Of a stretch of DNA of 50,774 nucleotides, positions 36,930 to 45,333 are shown in pieces. The stretch lies in NCBI GenBank assembly GCA_049509915.1, contig JBEKZL010000016.1, forward strand, positions 1-50,774. The letters are read 5' to 3'. Origin of the DNA: JBEKYD01 sp049509915. GTDB taxonomy: Bacteria; Acidobacteriota; Terriglobia; Bryobacterales; Bryobacteraceae. The notes beneath the pieces are model-generated. The model was not told where the DNA came from, ran no database searches, and was given only the letters and a program-made list of their open reading frames with translations. The position numbers and the translations under genes are program-made. Each line of letters starts with the position of its first letter. Position 1 is the first letter of the stretch.

Positions 36930-38083
36930 TCCGCGCTTACCTCTTCAAACTCGGAGGCTACCTGAGCGACGACATCTGGAGGTGCGGCCGTCGAACCACG
37001 CACGACCAATTCCACCGGCACTGTCGTGCGCTGTTCCGGCGCCTGTCCGGTCTCGATCCATTGCAGCAGTCTCCTGGCCGCTAGCCGGCCCACATCCATA
37101 AGGTCGGATCGAATCGTCGTAAGTGAACTGGAGCCTTGCCCGAGGTTATCGTAGCCGACAATGCTGATATCGCCCGGCACTGAAATGTGTCCGACGGCAA
37201 GCGCTTCCATGGCTCCCAGGGCGGCGAAATCGTTCGTGATTAATACGGCGGTGGGCCGCTGCCCTCCTCTGGCAATCAATTGCTGCATAGCCCGATACCC
37301 AGCCAAGATCCCCGGTCGTAAATCCCAAGAATCAAAGAATTCCACGTGCTGTGGGAGATAGCGAAGATGGTGGGCCGCGAGGGATTGCCAATACAGAATG
37401 TATTTTTCGCTGTTGGGAAAACCGATAAAGCCAATCTCTTTATGACCAAGCCCGACTAAGTAATCGATGGCACGTTGCGTCCCCGCCGCATAATCGATCG
37501 ACACTGACACGCCGTCGGTCGAATTCAATAGATCGACCAGCACGACCGGCTTTTCGAGCCTGTTCAACCGGTCGATCAGCCCCCGGCGCAAGCCTCCGAC
37601 GATTACTGACGCGTCCAGATGGCCCGGACCGGAAACCTGCTCCAAATCGATCTTCGATTCCTCAGAGACGGCATAGAAGTCGAGTTCACAACCGGTATTG
37701 CGACACACTTCGGCAAATCCGCTCAGGATCAGGTTGTACCCAGCCTCGACAAAGTGAAAGACACTCTCGTCGATCCAGAATCCGAGGCGCCTGCAACCGT
37801 GCGTGACGTTCGCCGGTTCGGCCGCACGATCTACGACGAATGTGCCTCTACCATTAGCACGAACCAACAGGCCGCGCGCCATCATTTGCGCAACCGCTTC
37901 GCGCACGGAAGCACGTGAAAGTTTGTATCGCTCGGCCACGTCTCGTTCGGACGGAAAGCGCCCTCCAGCGATATAGGTGCCCCTCGCAATTTCCTTCGTC
38001 AGAATGGTCACGAGTTGACCTGTGACGGAAATCGGACTATTCGGCTTGATGGGAGAGGTTGGGGCTCGACGTGACACAGGCAT
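36911..38083 (-). CDS. GntR-type regulator with LacI-like sugar-binding domain (AraR-like)
   Basis: Transcription factor of 390 residues. Residues 20-88 are a GntR winged helix (GGRFPSERDVAERYKLSRAS, VREAVAQMMARGLLV, GRGTFV). Residues 100-375 are a periplasmic-binding-protein-like domain of LacI type (DYLVGLGHKEIGFIGFPNSE, TAVLITNDFAALGAMEAL, ISIVGYDN), as in AraR, which usually senses a sugar. It is convergent with the M81 gene and divergent from the GH39 gene, so it probably controls both sides. A palindrome, GTATTTAGTATAC at 38094-38106, overlaps its own -10 region and fits autoregulation. Confidence 0.9.
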   Translation of the reverse strand: MPVSRRAPTSPIKPNSPISVTGQLVTILTKEIARGTYIAGGRFPSERDVAERYKLSRASVREAVAQMMARGLLVRANGRGTFVVDRAAEPANVTHGCRRLGFWIDESVFHFVEAGYNLILSGFAEVCRNTGCELDFYAVSEESKIDLEQVSGPGHLDASVIVGGLRRGLIDRLNRLEKPVVLVDLLNSTDGVSVSIDYAAGTQRAIDYLVGLGHKEIGFIGFPNSEKYILYWQSLAAHHLRYLPQHVEFFDSWDLRPGILAGYRAMQQLIARGGQRPTAVLITNDFAALGAMEALAVGHISVPGDISIVGYDNLGQGSSSLTTIRSDLMDVGRLAARRLLQWIETGQAPEQRTTVPVELVVRGSTAAPPDVVAQVASEFEEVSADQRVGH

Positions 38084-38093
38084 GGCCAGATCA

Positions 38094-38106
38094 GTATTTA
38101 GTATAC
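38094..38106. promoter_or_regulatory. Candidate operator over the regulator's own promoter
   Basis: GTATTTAGTATAC has perfect GTAT/ATAC arms. On the minus strand it contains TATACT, a good -10, 17 bases before the regulator start at 38083. A repressor bound here would block its own transcription. The assignment is inferred from position and symmetry. Confidence 0.35.
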
Positions 38107-38202
38107 GTCAGCGCGCCGGCTGTCGAGGCGCAGCGATGATGTGATTCGTCTTCGAAATAAGGCGAAAATGCTTCGCACAGGACGATTGACCCGGCTCTAG
38201 GA

Positions 38203-38230
38203 GCATGGTACGATCGTGGTAGGACCATGC
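38203..38230. promoter_or_regulatory. Inverted repeat at the start of the GH39 gene
   Basis: GCATGGT at 38203-38209 and ACCATGC at 38224-38230 are perfect inverses with 14 bases between, ending in the first possible ATG (38227). It may be an operator of the neighbouring regulator or a leader hairpin that hides the 38227 start, which would favour the later ATG at 38257. Confidence 0.35.
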
Positions 38231-39660
38231 CAGTCCAGTCTCGAAAGGTCCGCATCATGCGTTGCCGCAGCGGCCTTACAGTGCTTCTTCTCGGGGCCAG
38301 TCAATTTGCCGCCCTTGCGGCTGATTCCAATTCGCCGGACACTCATATCTCGGTGGATGCCTCAAGGGTAATTGGCAGGATCAAAGCCCTGAATGATGTT
38401 GACAATGGCCCGCTTTGTCAGCGGGGAATCGTAGATCTCAGCCGTTACTACAAGGAACTTGGTGTCCGTAATGTCCGGCTGCACGATGTTGCGTGGACCT
38501 ACGACAATGTGATTGACATCAATTACGTATTTCCGAAGTGGGAAGCCGACTCGGATCGACCCGAGAATTACGATTTTACGCAAACCGACTATTACCTGAA
38601 TACGATTTCGTCCTTAGGCATAAATATAATTTTCCGGCTGGGATACAGCGCTGAGTATAAGACTTCCATTCGCCATAACAAGCCACCGGACTCTTACGAG
38701 AAATGGGCCGATGTTTGCGCACATATCGTCCGACATTACAACCACGGTTGGGCTAACGGACGGCGGCTCGGAATCCGATACTGGGAGGTCTGGAACGAAC
38801 CGGATGGTCAGAGCCTAAGCTTCTGGGCGAGCACTCCCGATGAGTTTTACCGTCTGTATGAAACCGTCGCACGAAGGCTGAAATCGGAAGATCCCGCGTT
38901 GAAAGTCGGCGGCCCGGGATTGGCTCACGATCTCAACTTTCTCGGAGGGATGTTGCGCTACTGCCAGCGGCGGAACGTGCCGCTCGAGTTTGTATCGTGG
39001 CATATCTACACTTCTGATGTACACCAAATAGCGCTCCGTGCCAGGCGCGTTCATGACCTTATGTCGCATTATGGATTCTCAGGTGCCGAGAGCATACTCG
39101 ACGAATGGAATTATGGGCCGGGCGAGTGGAACCGTCTCTTCGTAGACCCCGCCTACACTCGACAGTATTTTGATGCCACGCAGGATGCTTTTGGAGCTGC
39201 CTTCGACGCAACCGCTCTCACCGAGTTACAGGACGCTCACGTAGATGTCGCGACGTTTTTTTCGGGTACGACATTCATGTGGGGCCTGTTTACATCGTCG
39301 GGAGCCCCGCAGAAGGCATACTATTCATTCCTGGCGTTCCGACGGATGCTGGATTCCCCCGAGCGGATTGCAGTCACATCGGGCGACGAACCCAATGTGA
39401 GTGTTCTGGCGGGCGTGTCGGAGGATAAGTCGACCGTTCGCATCCTGGTTAGCAACGTTAGCAGGGAGCCTAAGACGGTCAAGCTGGATCTGATGAATCT
39501 CCCCTGGAAGGGGCCGGTACGCTGCGAACGGCAGAGAATCACGGCCACAGCGGATTTTGAACGAATAGACAGAATTGAATTGCCAGCCGAACATGCGTCG
39601 ATGACCGAGGTGCTCGTCGGCCCCGCGGTCTGCCTGTTGACGCTGAAATCTGGTCTTTAA
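38227..39660 (+). CDS. Secreted GH39-like glycoside hydrolase
   Basis: Predicted exported glycosidase of up to 477 residues. The start is 38227 or, with GAAAGG upstream, 38257; both give a signal peptide ending LAALAADS. A TIM-barrel follows: RLHDVAWTYDNV, FRLGYSAEY, acid/base Glu191 in YWEVWNEPDG and the probable nucleophile Glu293 in ILDEWNYGPG (numbered from 38227). Clan GH-A enzymes of GH39 are beta-xylosidases and alpha-L-iduronidases and act with retention. A C-terminal beta domain begins near residue 385. It is divergent from the GntR/LacI-type regulator, so it may release the sugar taken up by the RhaT-like transporter. Confidence 0.83.
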   Translation: MPVQSRKVRIMRCRSGLTVLLLGASQFAALAADSNSPDTHISVDASRVIGRIKALNDVDNGPLCQRGIVDLSRYYKELGVRNVRLHDVAWTYDNVIDINYVFPKWEADSDRPENYDFTQTDYYLNTISSLGINIIFRLGYSAEYKTSIRHNKPPDSYEKWADVCAHIVRHYNHGWANGRRLGIRYWEVWNEPDGQSLSFWASTPDEFYRLYETVARRLKSEDPALKVGGPGLAHDLNFLGGMLRYCQRRNVPLEFVSWHIYTSDVHQIALRARRVHDLMSHYGFSGAESILDEWNYGPGEWNRLFVDPAYTRQYFDATQDAFGAAFDATALTELQDAHVDVATFFSGTTFMWGLFTSSGAPQKAYYSFLAFRRMLDSPERIAVTSGDEPNVSVLAGVSEDKSTVRILVSNVSREPKTVKLDLMNLPWKGPVRCERQRITATADFERIDRIELPAEHASMTEVLVGPAVCLLTLKSGL

Positions 39661-39686
39661 TCCCGGCTTCCTTAGGAAGGTTTACC

Positions 39687-40298
39687 GTGAACGAACTGAT
39701 CGAAGCAAGTGCGGTCCGAGAGCATTATGGCGAGCCGAGCCATATGTCGACGGCGAAACAGTTGGATCATCTCGACCAGTATTGCCGCGATTTCATTGCG
39801 CTTTCCCCACTGATTGTGATGGCCACTTCGGATGCGCGCGGCAGGGCAGACGCCTCGCCTCGCGGCGACGCTCCCGGATTCGTCGCTGTGTTGGACGATC
39901 ATACGCTTCTGATTCCCGACAGGATCGGCAATAAGCGCGCAGACACGGTGTTGAACATCATGGAGAACCCGCATGTCGGCCTGCTGTTTCTGACACCCGG
40001 GATCAATGAGACACTTCGCGTCAATGGAACAGTGCGCGTCACGATCGATCCGGATCTGCTTTCTCCGCTCTCAGCGGCAGGCAAGCTGCCGGTATGCGGG
40101 ATATTGGTGGCAATAGAAGAGGTCTTTTTTCATTGTGGTAAGCCGCTGATCCGCTCCGATTTCTGGAATCCCGACCGTAGGGTTCCGCGCGGTGGGTTCG
40201 CCTCGCTTGGCAAGATTATGGCGGACGAGATCGGCGGCAGCACTGCGAACGAGTTCGATCGAGGCATTGAAGAACAATACCGGACGCGCCTTTACTAG
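39687..40298 (+). CDS. PPOX-type FMN-binding flavoprotein (pyridoxamine phosphate oxidase-like)
   Basis: Cytosolic protein of 203 residues, from a GTG start with AGGAAGG seven bases upstream. It has the split-barrel FMN-binding fold: FIALSPLIVMATSDARGRAD, SPRGDAPGFVAVLDD, IPDRIGNKRADTVLNIMENP and LLFLTPGINETLRVNG. These match the PPOX subgroup with DR2398/MSMEG_1061 as members, whose role is not settled (a redox or F420/FMN enzyme rather than PdxH). It is 26 bases after the GH39 gene and likely shares its transcript. Confidence 0.85.
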   Translation: MNELIEASAVREHYGEPSHMSTAKQLDHLDQYCRDFIALSPLIVMATSDARGRADASPRGDAPGFVAVLDDHTLLIPDRIGNKRADTVLNIMENPHVGLLFLTPGINETLRVNGTVRVTIDPDLLSPLSAAGKLPVCGILVAIEEVFFHCGKPLIRSDFWNPDRRVPRGGFASLGKIMADEIGGSTANEFDRGIEEQYRTRLY

Positions 40299-40466
40299 CG
40301 AGGCCTTTGACCTCAAACCTGAAGATCGGGCCGAAGGACTCGACTACCTCAAACCACCTTCCGCCAGATACTGCGGGTAAACCGGTCGCCTGCCCGCCGA
40401 ACGGTGGCGTGGTAGCTCCGAAATGATCCTAACACGATCTGGCTGGGTTGGCCGACGCACCCCGCG

Positions 40467-41642
40467 TTACCACGTGTGCCCGCTCTTAACGGCTATCTTC
40501 TTCCCCGTCTCCCGTTCCTCGATGACGATCTTCCCATTGCCCGTCTCCAGCGCTGCCACGCCCCTGAATCCCAGCGGGATTTCCGCGAGAAAAACAACGT
40601 ACTTCTGGGCGCGGCGCTCACGCGCTTCAATCCAACTGTACGTCGGAATGCCGAACATGCTTCCGAGCTCCACGGCGTTTCGCAGCCCGCTGACCACCGA
40701 GTCGCCGATGCAGATCGCGCGCGCGATCACCTTGCCGTCCCATGGCTTCTCGGTGGCATGCTGGTTCTCCTGCCAGTCGAACACCCATTGGTTCGGCTTG
40801 CTCTCGAAGATGTACCCAATCAGGACCGGATACTCGGCGTGGTACATCGTGACCCAGACTTTGGATTTGGACGCGTCCATCAGCCATGTACTGCTGCGGC
40901 CGGAAAACGCACGCAGGTCCGTCGCCCGGCCTTCGGCATCCTTAATTTGCGGCCAGGTATCCTCCGCTTCGTTCTCCCGTCCCCTCTTCACCACCACTTT
41001 GGCCACCGAGCCATCGGCAAACGTCTTGCCCAGCTCCAGGAACGGCGGCCCGAATGTAATATGCTGGGTCCACTGGATGGGGCGGTCGTACGGCTCCAGG
41101 TTCTCAACCGACTCCTCTAGGTATGCCACCGTCTCGTCAGCCGGTAGCATGATGGAGCGCTCCACACGGTAGTTGGTTTTCGTCAGGTCGGCCGCATACC
41201 GGAGCGTCACCCCGTCGTTCCGGCTATCGACCTTCTCCAGCTTCCATTCCACCGCGATCGCCTCCCCGTGCTGGCCGTAGTCCTGGCGAAACTCTGCCGG
41301 GGAGCTTGCTGCGAACTGGGGGAAGCACAGGAAATGCCCCATGTAGCCGCTCATCAGCCGCCGCTGGATCCCCGTGCCGTAAAGATCGCCGTGTTTGGCT
41401 ACATCATAGGTGAACGGGTCGATGGTCTGATAGTGCGGCACGCGCATGGGGTTGACGCTTTTCTTCGGGTCATCCGAAAGGAAGCGGACCTCCCCGATGA
41501 ACCCTCCCCCGGGTAGCGTGCTCAGGCGCATGCGGCCGTTTTCCAGGACGAACGCCCGCCGGCCGTGCAGCTTGTCTTCATGAAACGAAGCGGACTGGCC
41601 GAAAAGCGCAGCGGCCAGGCCGAGCAACAGGAATGCTCTCAC
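40467..41642 (-). CDS. Secreted aldose-1-epimerase-like beta-sandwich protein, unknown function
   Basis: The start is set to GTG 41642 because AGGAG is seven bases upstream and the protein then begins with a clean signal peptide (RAFLLLGLAAALFGQS). A longer frame to 41702 would add an unlikely cysteine-containing leader. The mature protein of about 370 residues is beta-rich, with GRRAFVLENGRMRLSTLPGG, PIQWTQHITFGPPFLE and YVVFLAEIPLGFRG, resembling the galactose-mutarotase-like fold. I do not recognise a precise family. It may bind or modify a carbohydrate in the periplasm. It stands alone; the neighbour upstream is a dehydrogenase remnant. Confidence 0.7.
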   Translation of the reverse strand: MRAFLLLGLAAALFGQSASFHEDKLHGRRAFVLENGRMRLSTLPGGGFIGEVRFLSDDPKKSVNPMRVPHYQTIDPFTYDVAKHGDLYGTGIQRRLMSGYMGHFLCFPQFAASSPAEFRQDYGQHGEAIAVEWKLEKVDSRNDGVTLRYAADLTKTNYRVERSIMLPADETVAYLEESVENLEPYDRPIQWTQHITFGPPFLELGKTFADGSVAKVVVKRGRENEAEDTWPQIKDAEGRATDLRAFSGRSSTWLMDASKSKVWVTMYHAEYPVLIGYIFESKPNQWVFDWQENQHATEKPWDGKVIARAICIGDSVVSGLRNAVELGSMFGIPTYSWIEARERRAQKYVVFLAEIPLGFRGVAALETGNGKIVIEERETGKKIAVKSGHTW

Positions 41643-41719
41643 GTTCAGGCTCCTGACGAACTGGCCCGAGCACTCTTTGCAGTTCGCGACTTCGTAGCTC
41701 ATTTGATCAGTCCTCTGCC

Positions 41720-42298
41720 ACTGACAATTATGCGGCCAACCGCCTCCGTTGAAGCCAAGGTTTTCGCCGAGCTTGGCAATAGTGCATCGCCGTCAAACGG
41801 CCGGGCACGATTCGGCTCTTGGATGCGGGAGGTTACCGCAGAGCCGCGATCGTAGACCCCGCGGCTACGCCAATATACTGGGCCCGATCCGCCACGTATG
41901 TCATGGCCCGTCTTCCAGATCGCTCCGGTATTGAAATGCCAAAAGCAGTGTCCCGTTCTCGGGTCGGCCGCGACCAGGGCCCCGTAGCCGTCACCATAGA
42001 GTATAAGCCCGCCGCGTGTTGCCTTGAGGCCGTTTCCCAGAATCCCGCCACCGGCGTTGAGGATTTGTCTTGCCCGTCTGAATGTCGATCTCCCTAGCGA
42101 ACCTGTAGAAGAGCCCGGTCGCGGGGTTGTACCATGTTTCGGACCCTGGTTCGCCCCAAGCCGGAATCGTCCCGAAACGCCAGGCGTACTCGCCGGTTGC
42201 AGCCTCATACGCGTCCAGGACTTTGATGACTCTGGTTCAGACTGTGTATCAAGCGCCCAATAGGAGCCGCTGGTAGCTCGCCCCAAAGTCGCAAGCAC
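41720..42298 (-). pseudogene. PQQ-dependent (quinoprotein) dehydrogenase remnant, frameshifted
   Basis: Beta-propeller pieces of a quinoprotein alcohol/glucose dehydrogenase in at least two frames on the minus strand. One frame gives ATSGSYWALDTQ, then homology moves to another with KVLDAYEAATGEYAWRFG and GSETWYNPATGLFY, then back to GGLILYGDGYGALVAADPRT and WHFNTGAIWKTGHDI. Each is a W-motif blade typical of PQQ enzymes. No start, signal peptide or haem motif is present. It is a decayed gene. Confidence 0.6.
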
Positions 42299-42442
42299 AG
42301 TTTGCAGGAAGCCCAGCGTCAGTTAGAGCTTTCGGCCACCGGCTTTCAGCTTTTCAGCGAGATTAGCGCAGGCTCCCGTCCAGGTCAAGCAGGCGGAGGT
42401 TACTGATCGGCGGGGCGGCCTGGTTGGCCGGCGCCGCCCTAA

Positions 42443-43408
42443 TTAGCGCAGCACTTCTTCCAGGAACGCCTCTGCCCGCTGGTCGTGCGCCCGGCCCAGG
42501 GCACGCACGGCTTCCTTGCGAACGTCGGGGTTCTTCGAGCTTCTCGCCAGCCGAATCAACTCCGGAACGCCGCTGCCGTCCGACAAAGAAGCCAGCGAGC
42601 TCACGGCCCGTTTCGATACCCCGCTATCGGGGTCGTTTTCTGCGATGCCGCCCAACACGCCGGCCAGGTTGGGCAGACGCTCGCGCGACAGTTGCGAGAC
42701 GGCCTCGGCACGCACGCGGGCGTCGCGGTCGCCGCGGGCGGCCGAAAGGATGAGCGTTTGCGCTTCTGGCTCGCGGCTGACACCGACGGCGGCGATGGCG
42801 CGGCGCCGCATGTCCGGGGCGGTCTCACTGGCCAGCAGTTTTTTCAACGTATCGAGGCCGTGGCGGCCGCGCGCCGAACCCAGCCAGCGCATGGCCCGAT
42901 TGCGCAGGGCTTCGGGCTGGGAGGTAGCGGCGAAACCATCGAGGACCGCGTCGGCGGCGGGGTCGGCATGGATGGCAATCGCCGCCACGGCGCTGTTCTC
43001 GGAGAGGTTGCGCGCATTGACGTAACCGGCCAGCAGGGCGATACTCTGCGCGGGCGATACGTCAGTGAGCCAGTGGACACTCACGCCGCCGGCGTCGATT
43101 TCGCAATCCGGCGACAGTAGCCGAATCCGCTCCACCGCATTGGCTGCCACACGGACCAGTACGATAGCGTGATCGGGTGGTTCCAGGTGGACCACGCCCG
43201 CGCTCACCTGGCCTTCGCCGCTGACAAATTCACATCCCAAACGCGGCCCGCGCACCGCCGGCACCGACCAGGCGATCCATGCCGCCTCGGACTGATGCGA
43301 AACCAAGGCGCGAAACACCGGTTCCAAGCCCGCGGCCGCCGATTGACTTTGCAGGTTGGCGTTAGCGAACGGCAGCGTGGCCGCGAGCCAGAACAACACG
43401 TGAATCAT
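42443..43408 (-). CDS. Secreted HEAT-repeat protein (second copy)
   Basis: Protein of 321 residues with a short signal peptide (VLFWLAATLPFANA). Residues 135-321 form HEAT/PBS-lyase-like helical repeats: RAMRWLGSARG, RRRAIAAVGVS, RVRAEAVSQLS, SKRAVSSLASLSD and VRKEAVRALGRAHDQRAEAF, ending FLEEVLR. The N-terminal 120 residues are unfamiliar. Its ATG overlaps the stop of the upstream HEAT gene (43405-43408). The C-terminal repeats resemble those of that gene, so the two are paralogues. Last gene of the sigma/anti-sigma operon. It probably serves as a scaffold or regulator in the envelope. Confidence 0.8.
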   Translation of the reverse strand: MIHVLFWLAATLPFANANLQSQSAAAGLEPVFRALVSHQSEAAWIAWSVPAVRGPRLGCEFVSGEGQVSAGVVHLEPPDHAIVLVRVAANAVERIRLLSPDCEIDAGGVSVHWLTDVSPAQSIALLAGYVNARNLSENSAVAAIAIHADPAADAVLDGFAATSQPEALRNRAMRWLGSARGRHGLDTLKKLLASETAPDMRRRAIAAVGVSREPEAQTLILSAARGDRDARVRAEAVSQLSRERLPNLAGVLGGIAENDPDSGVSKRAVSSLASLSDGSGVPELIRLARSSKNPDVRKEAVRALGRAHDQRAEAFLEEVLR

Positions 43409-44604
43409 TTCAGGATCTCCTCCAGAAAGGCAGTGGCATCGGGCGACTTCATGTCGACCAGGCGGCGCACGATATCCTTCTTCAGCTCGGGATCTTTCTC
43501 GCGCCGGCCGATATCCACCATGGCTTTGGCGTCACGCCGGTTCATGAGCGCGTTGATCACCGCCCGTTTCACCCGCGGGTCTGCGCCGCCGCCGTAGATT
43601 TCCACCAGCAATTGAGAGCCGTTCGGCTGCTTGGCCCGCAACTCGCCGATATACTGGATGGCCTTCACCTGCAAATCCGGATTGGCGTTACCGCGCGCAA
43701 ATCTCTCCAGCAGTTGCTGCGAGCGCGTCGAATTGTTCTCCGCCAGCACGAACAGGGCGCGGTCCTTCAGCTTGGGCGATTGCGCGCTCCGGAGCAGGTT
43801 TTCCAGGATGGGGAAGGCGCGGTCGGGATCGTTCTGCATCAATCCGTTCAGGGCCAGCAGCTTGAGTTCGTCGTCGTTCTGCGTTTCCGGCGAGACATTC
43901 CGTCCGGCGGCTTGCTTCACTTCCACCTCTAGCGCTTTGGCGTCTTCCAACCAGCGGCTGTTGGGGTAATTCCTGCACAGCGTGGCGATGGCGGCGCTGG
44001 CTTCGTCGCGGCGAGCCATCTTGTTCAGCGTATAAGCTTCCCAATACAGGGCGCCGTCGGAGTGATTGCCGGCGCGAGAGACCACCTCTTTGAAATCGGT
44101 CAGCGCCTCGTCGTAGCGCTGGCTATCGAGCGCGCGCTGTCCGGAATCGTAGAGGCCATCTTCGGAACCGGAGTGCCTGGTTATTGTCCTGACCCAATCC
44201 TGGGCAAAGTCCACGTGCATGTCTTTGAGGTCGAGTCGCGACTGCTGGCGTGCCATGTCGGCTAGCGCGCGGGCCTGCTCGCGAAGTTGATCGTCCAAGC
44301 CCCGCGTCTGTTCCCGGGCTTGCTCCCGAGCTTCTTCAGCCATTTCGCGCGCTTCCGCGGCTTGGTCTTGGGCCATGGCGCGAGCTTTCTCGATCTGCTC
44401 TTGCACCTCCGGGCGCACATCCGGCACCATGGGCGGCAGCGGTGCCACGGGCGCCATGGGAGCAATTGGCGCCTGCGCCGGTTGCGATTCCGGTGCGGGT
44501 TGCGGCTCCGGCGTCTGCGCGCAGGCTAGCACGCCGGCCGCCACGAAAACACCGGCGGCAAGAAGAATTCTCCATCCATTCATAAGTCGATTTCCTTTCG
44601 TCAT
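43405..44604 (-). CDS. Envelope HEAT-repeat protein with Pro-rich and coiled-coil regions
   Basis: Protein of up to 399 residues. The ATG at 44604 overlaps the anti-sigma stop; ATG 44583 with AAGGAAA upstream is also possible and gives MNGWRILLAAGVFVAAGVLAC, a signal with a possible lipobox cysteine. A Pro/Ala-rich stretch, a charged coiled coil (EKARAMAQDQAAEAREMAEE and AREQTRGLDDQLREQARALA), TPR-like helices (YDEALTDFKEV, YWEAYTLNKMARRDEAS) and C-terminal HEAT repeats (LKDRALFVLAENN, VKRAVINALMNRRD) ending FLEEILK follow. It is a paralogue of the next gene. Co-transcription with an ECF sigma/anti-sigma pair suggests a stress-linked envelope role. Confidence 0.82.
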   Translation of the reverse strand: MTKGNRLMNGWRILLAAGVFVAAGVLACAQTPEPQPAPESQPAQAPIAPMAPVAPLPPMVPDVRPEVQEQIEKARAMAQDQAAEAREMAEEAREQAREQTRGLDDQLREQARALADMARQQSRLDLKDMHVDFAQDWVRTITRHSGSEDGLYDSGQRALDSQRYDEALTDFKEVVSRAGNHSDGALYWEAYTLNKMARRDEASAAIATLCRNYPNSRWLEDAKALEVEVKQAAGRNVSPETQNDDELKLLALNGLMQNDPDRAFPILENLLRSAQSPKLKDRALFVLAENNSTRSQQLLERFARGNANPDLQVKAIQYIGELRAKQPNGSQLLVEIYGGGADPRVKRAVINALMNRRDAKAMVDIGRREKDPELKKDIVRRLVDMKSPDATAFLEEILK

Positions 44605-45326
44605 AACGCTTGTTTCTGCATGTTCGAGCTCAGTACCCGGATCTTGAACAGAATTCCCTGCGCATCCAGACGCTGTTGGAAACGGTCCAGATCCCGCGGC
44701 GAAAGCTGGTCGGGTCCGTGCGCGATATCGAGCAGCACGCGGTCCAGATCGTCCAGCACGTGGGCCACGGCCACATCTCCGGTATGTTCTGCAGTCTGGC
44801 GATAGAGCCGGCTCTCGCTTACCAGGTCGGAGGCGCGGTCGCGCGTCACCGACCAGGGAATCTGGCGGGTGCGGGCGTTATCGGTATTGGCCAGCTCGAG
44901 CAATACCATTTGCGACCGGTCCAGATAATCGCCCACGGCCACGCGCAAAACCCGCTCGCCAGCCTGGCTATCAGCAAGTGGCGCGGGCTCGGCTGGCCGT
45001 CGGTTGGGCGCCAGCCTGCCCGTGAACAGCCATATCGCGGCCAGAGCCGTCCAAGCCGCGGCCGCCGCCAGGCGCCAGCCCCATACGGGCAGCCGGACGC
45101 GTTGGCGCGGCCGGACCCGGCGGTCGATCCTGGCCCACAGCGCGGCTTCGAAATTGTCGGCTGGCTCCGGCACGTCGAGCGCCTCCGTCGCACCCAGCAC
45201 GCGCTCGATGGATTGGTAGGACTCGAGACAAAGCGGACAGGCGGCGAGATGGGCGGCGGCGTTGGCGTCGCCCTCGTCTTCACCGTAATAATGCAAAACT
45301 AGTTCGGATTGGTCCAGGTGCTTCAT
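44601..45326 (-). CDS. Zinc-finger anti-sigma factor, membrane-anchored
   Basis: Protein of 241 residues. The N-terminal cytosolic part has the zf-HC2 box HLAACPLC (His with two cysteines), which binds the sigma factor. A single membrane helix (RLAAAAAWTALAAIWLF) at about residues 85-101 leads to a periplasmic domain with helices such as SRLYRQTAEHTGDVAVAHVL. It starts seven bases after the sigma gene stop and overlaps the next gene by four bases, so it forms one operon with the sigma factor and both HEAT genes. It presumably holds the sigma factor inactive until a signal is sensed outside. Confidence 0.88.
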   Translation of the reverse strand: MKHLDQSELVLHYYGEDEGDANAAAHLAACPLCLESYQSIERVLGATEALDVPEPADNFEAALWARIDRRVRPRQRVRLPVWGWRLAAAAAWTALAAIWLFTGRLAPNRRPAEPAPLADSQAGERVLRVAVGDYLDRSQMVLLELANTDNARTRQIPWSVTRDRASDLVSESRLYRQTAEHTGDVAVAHVLDDLDRVLLDIAHGPDQLSPRDLDRFQQRLDAQGILFKIRVLSSNMQKQAL

Positions 45327-45333
45327 GGCGGAT

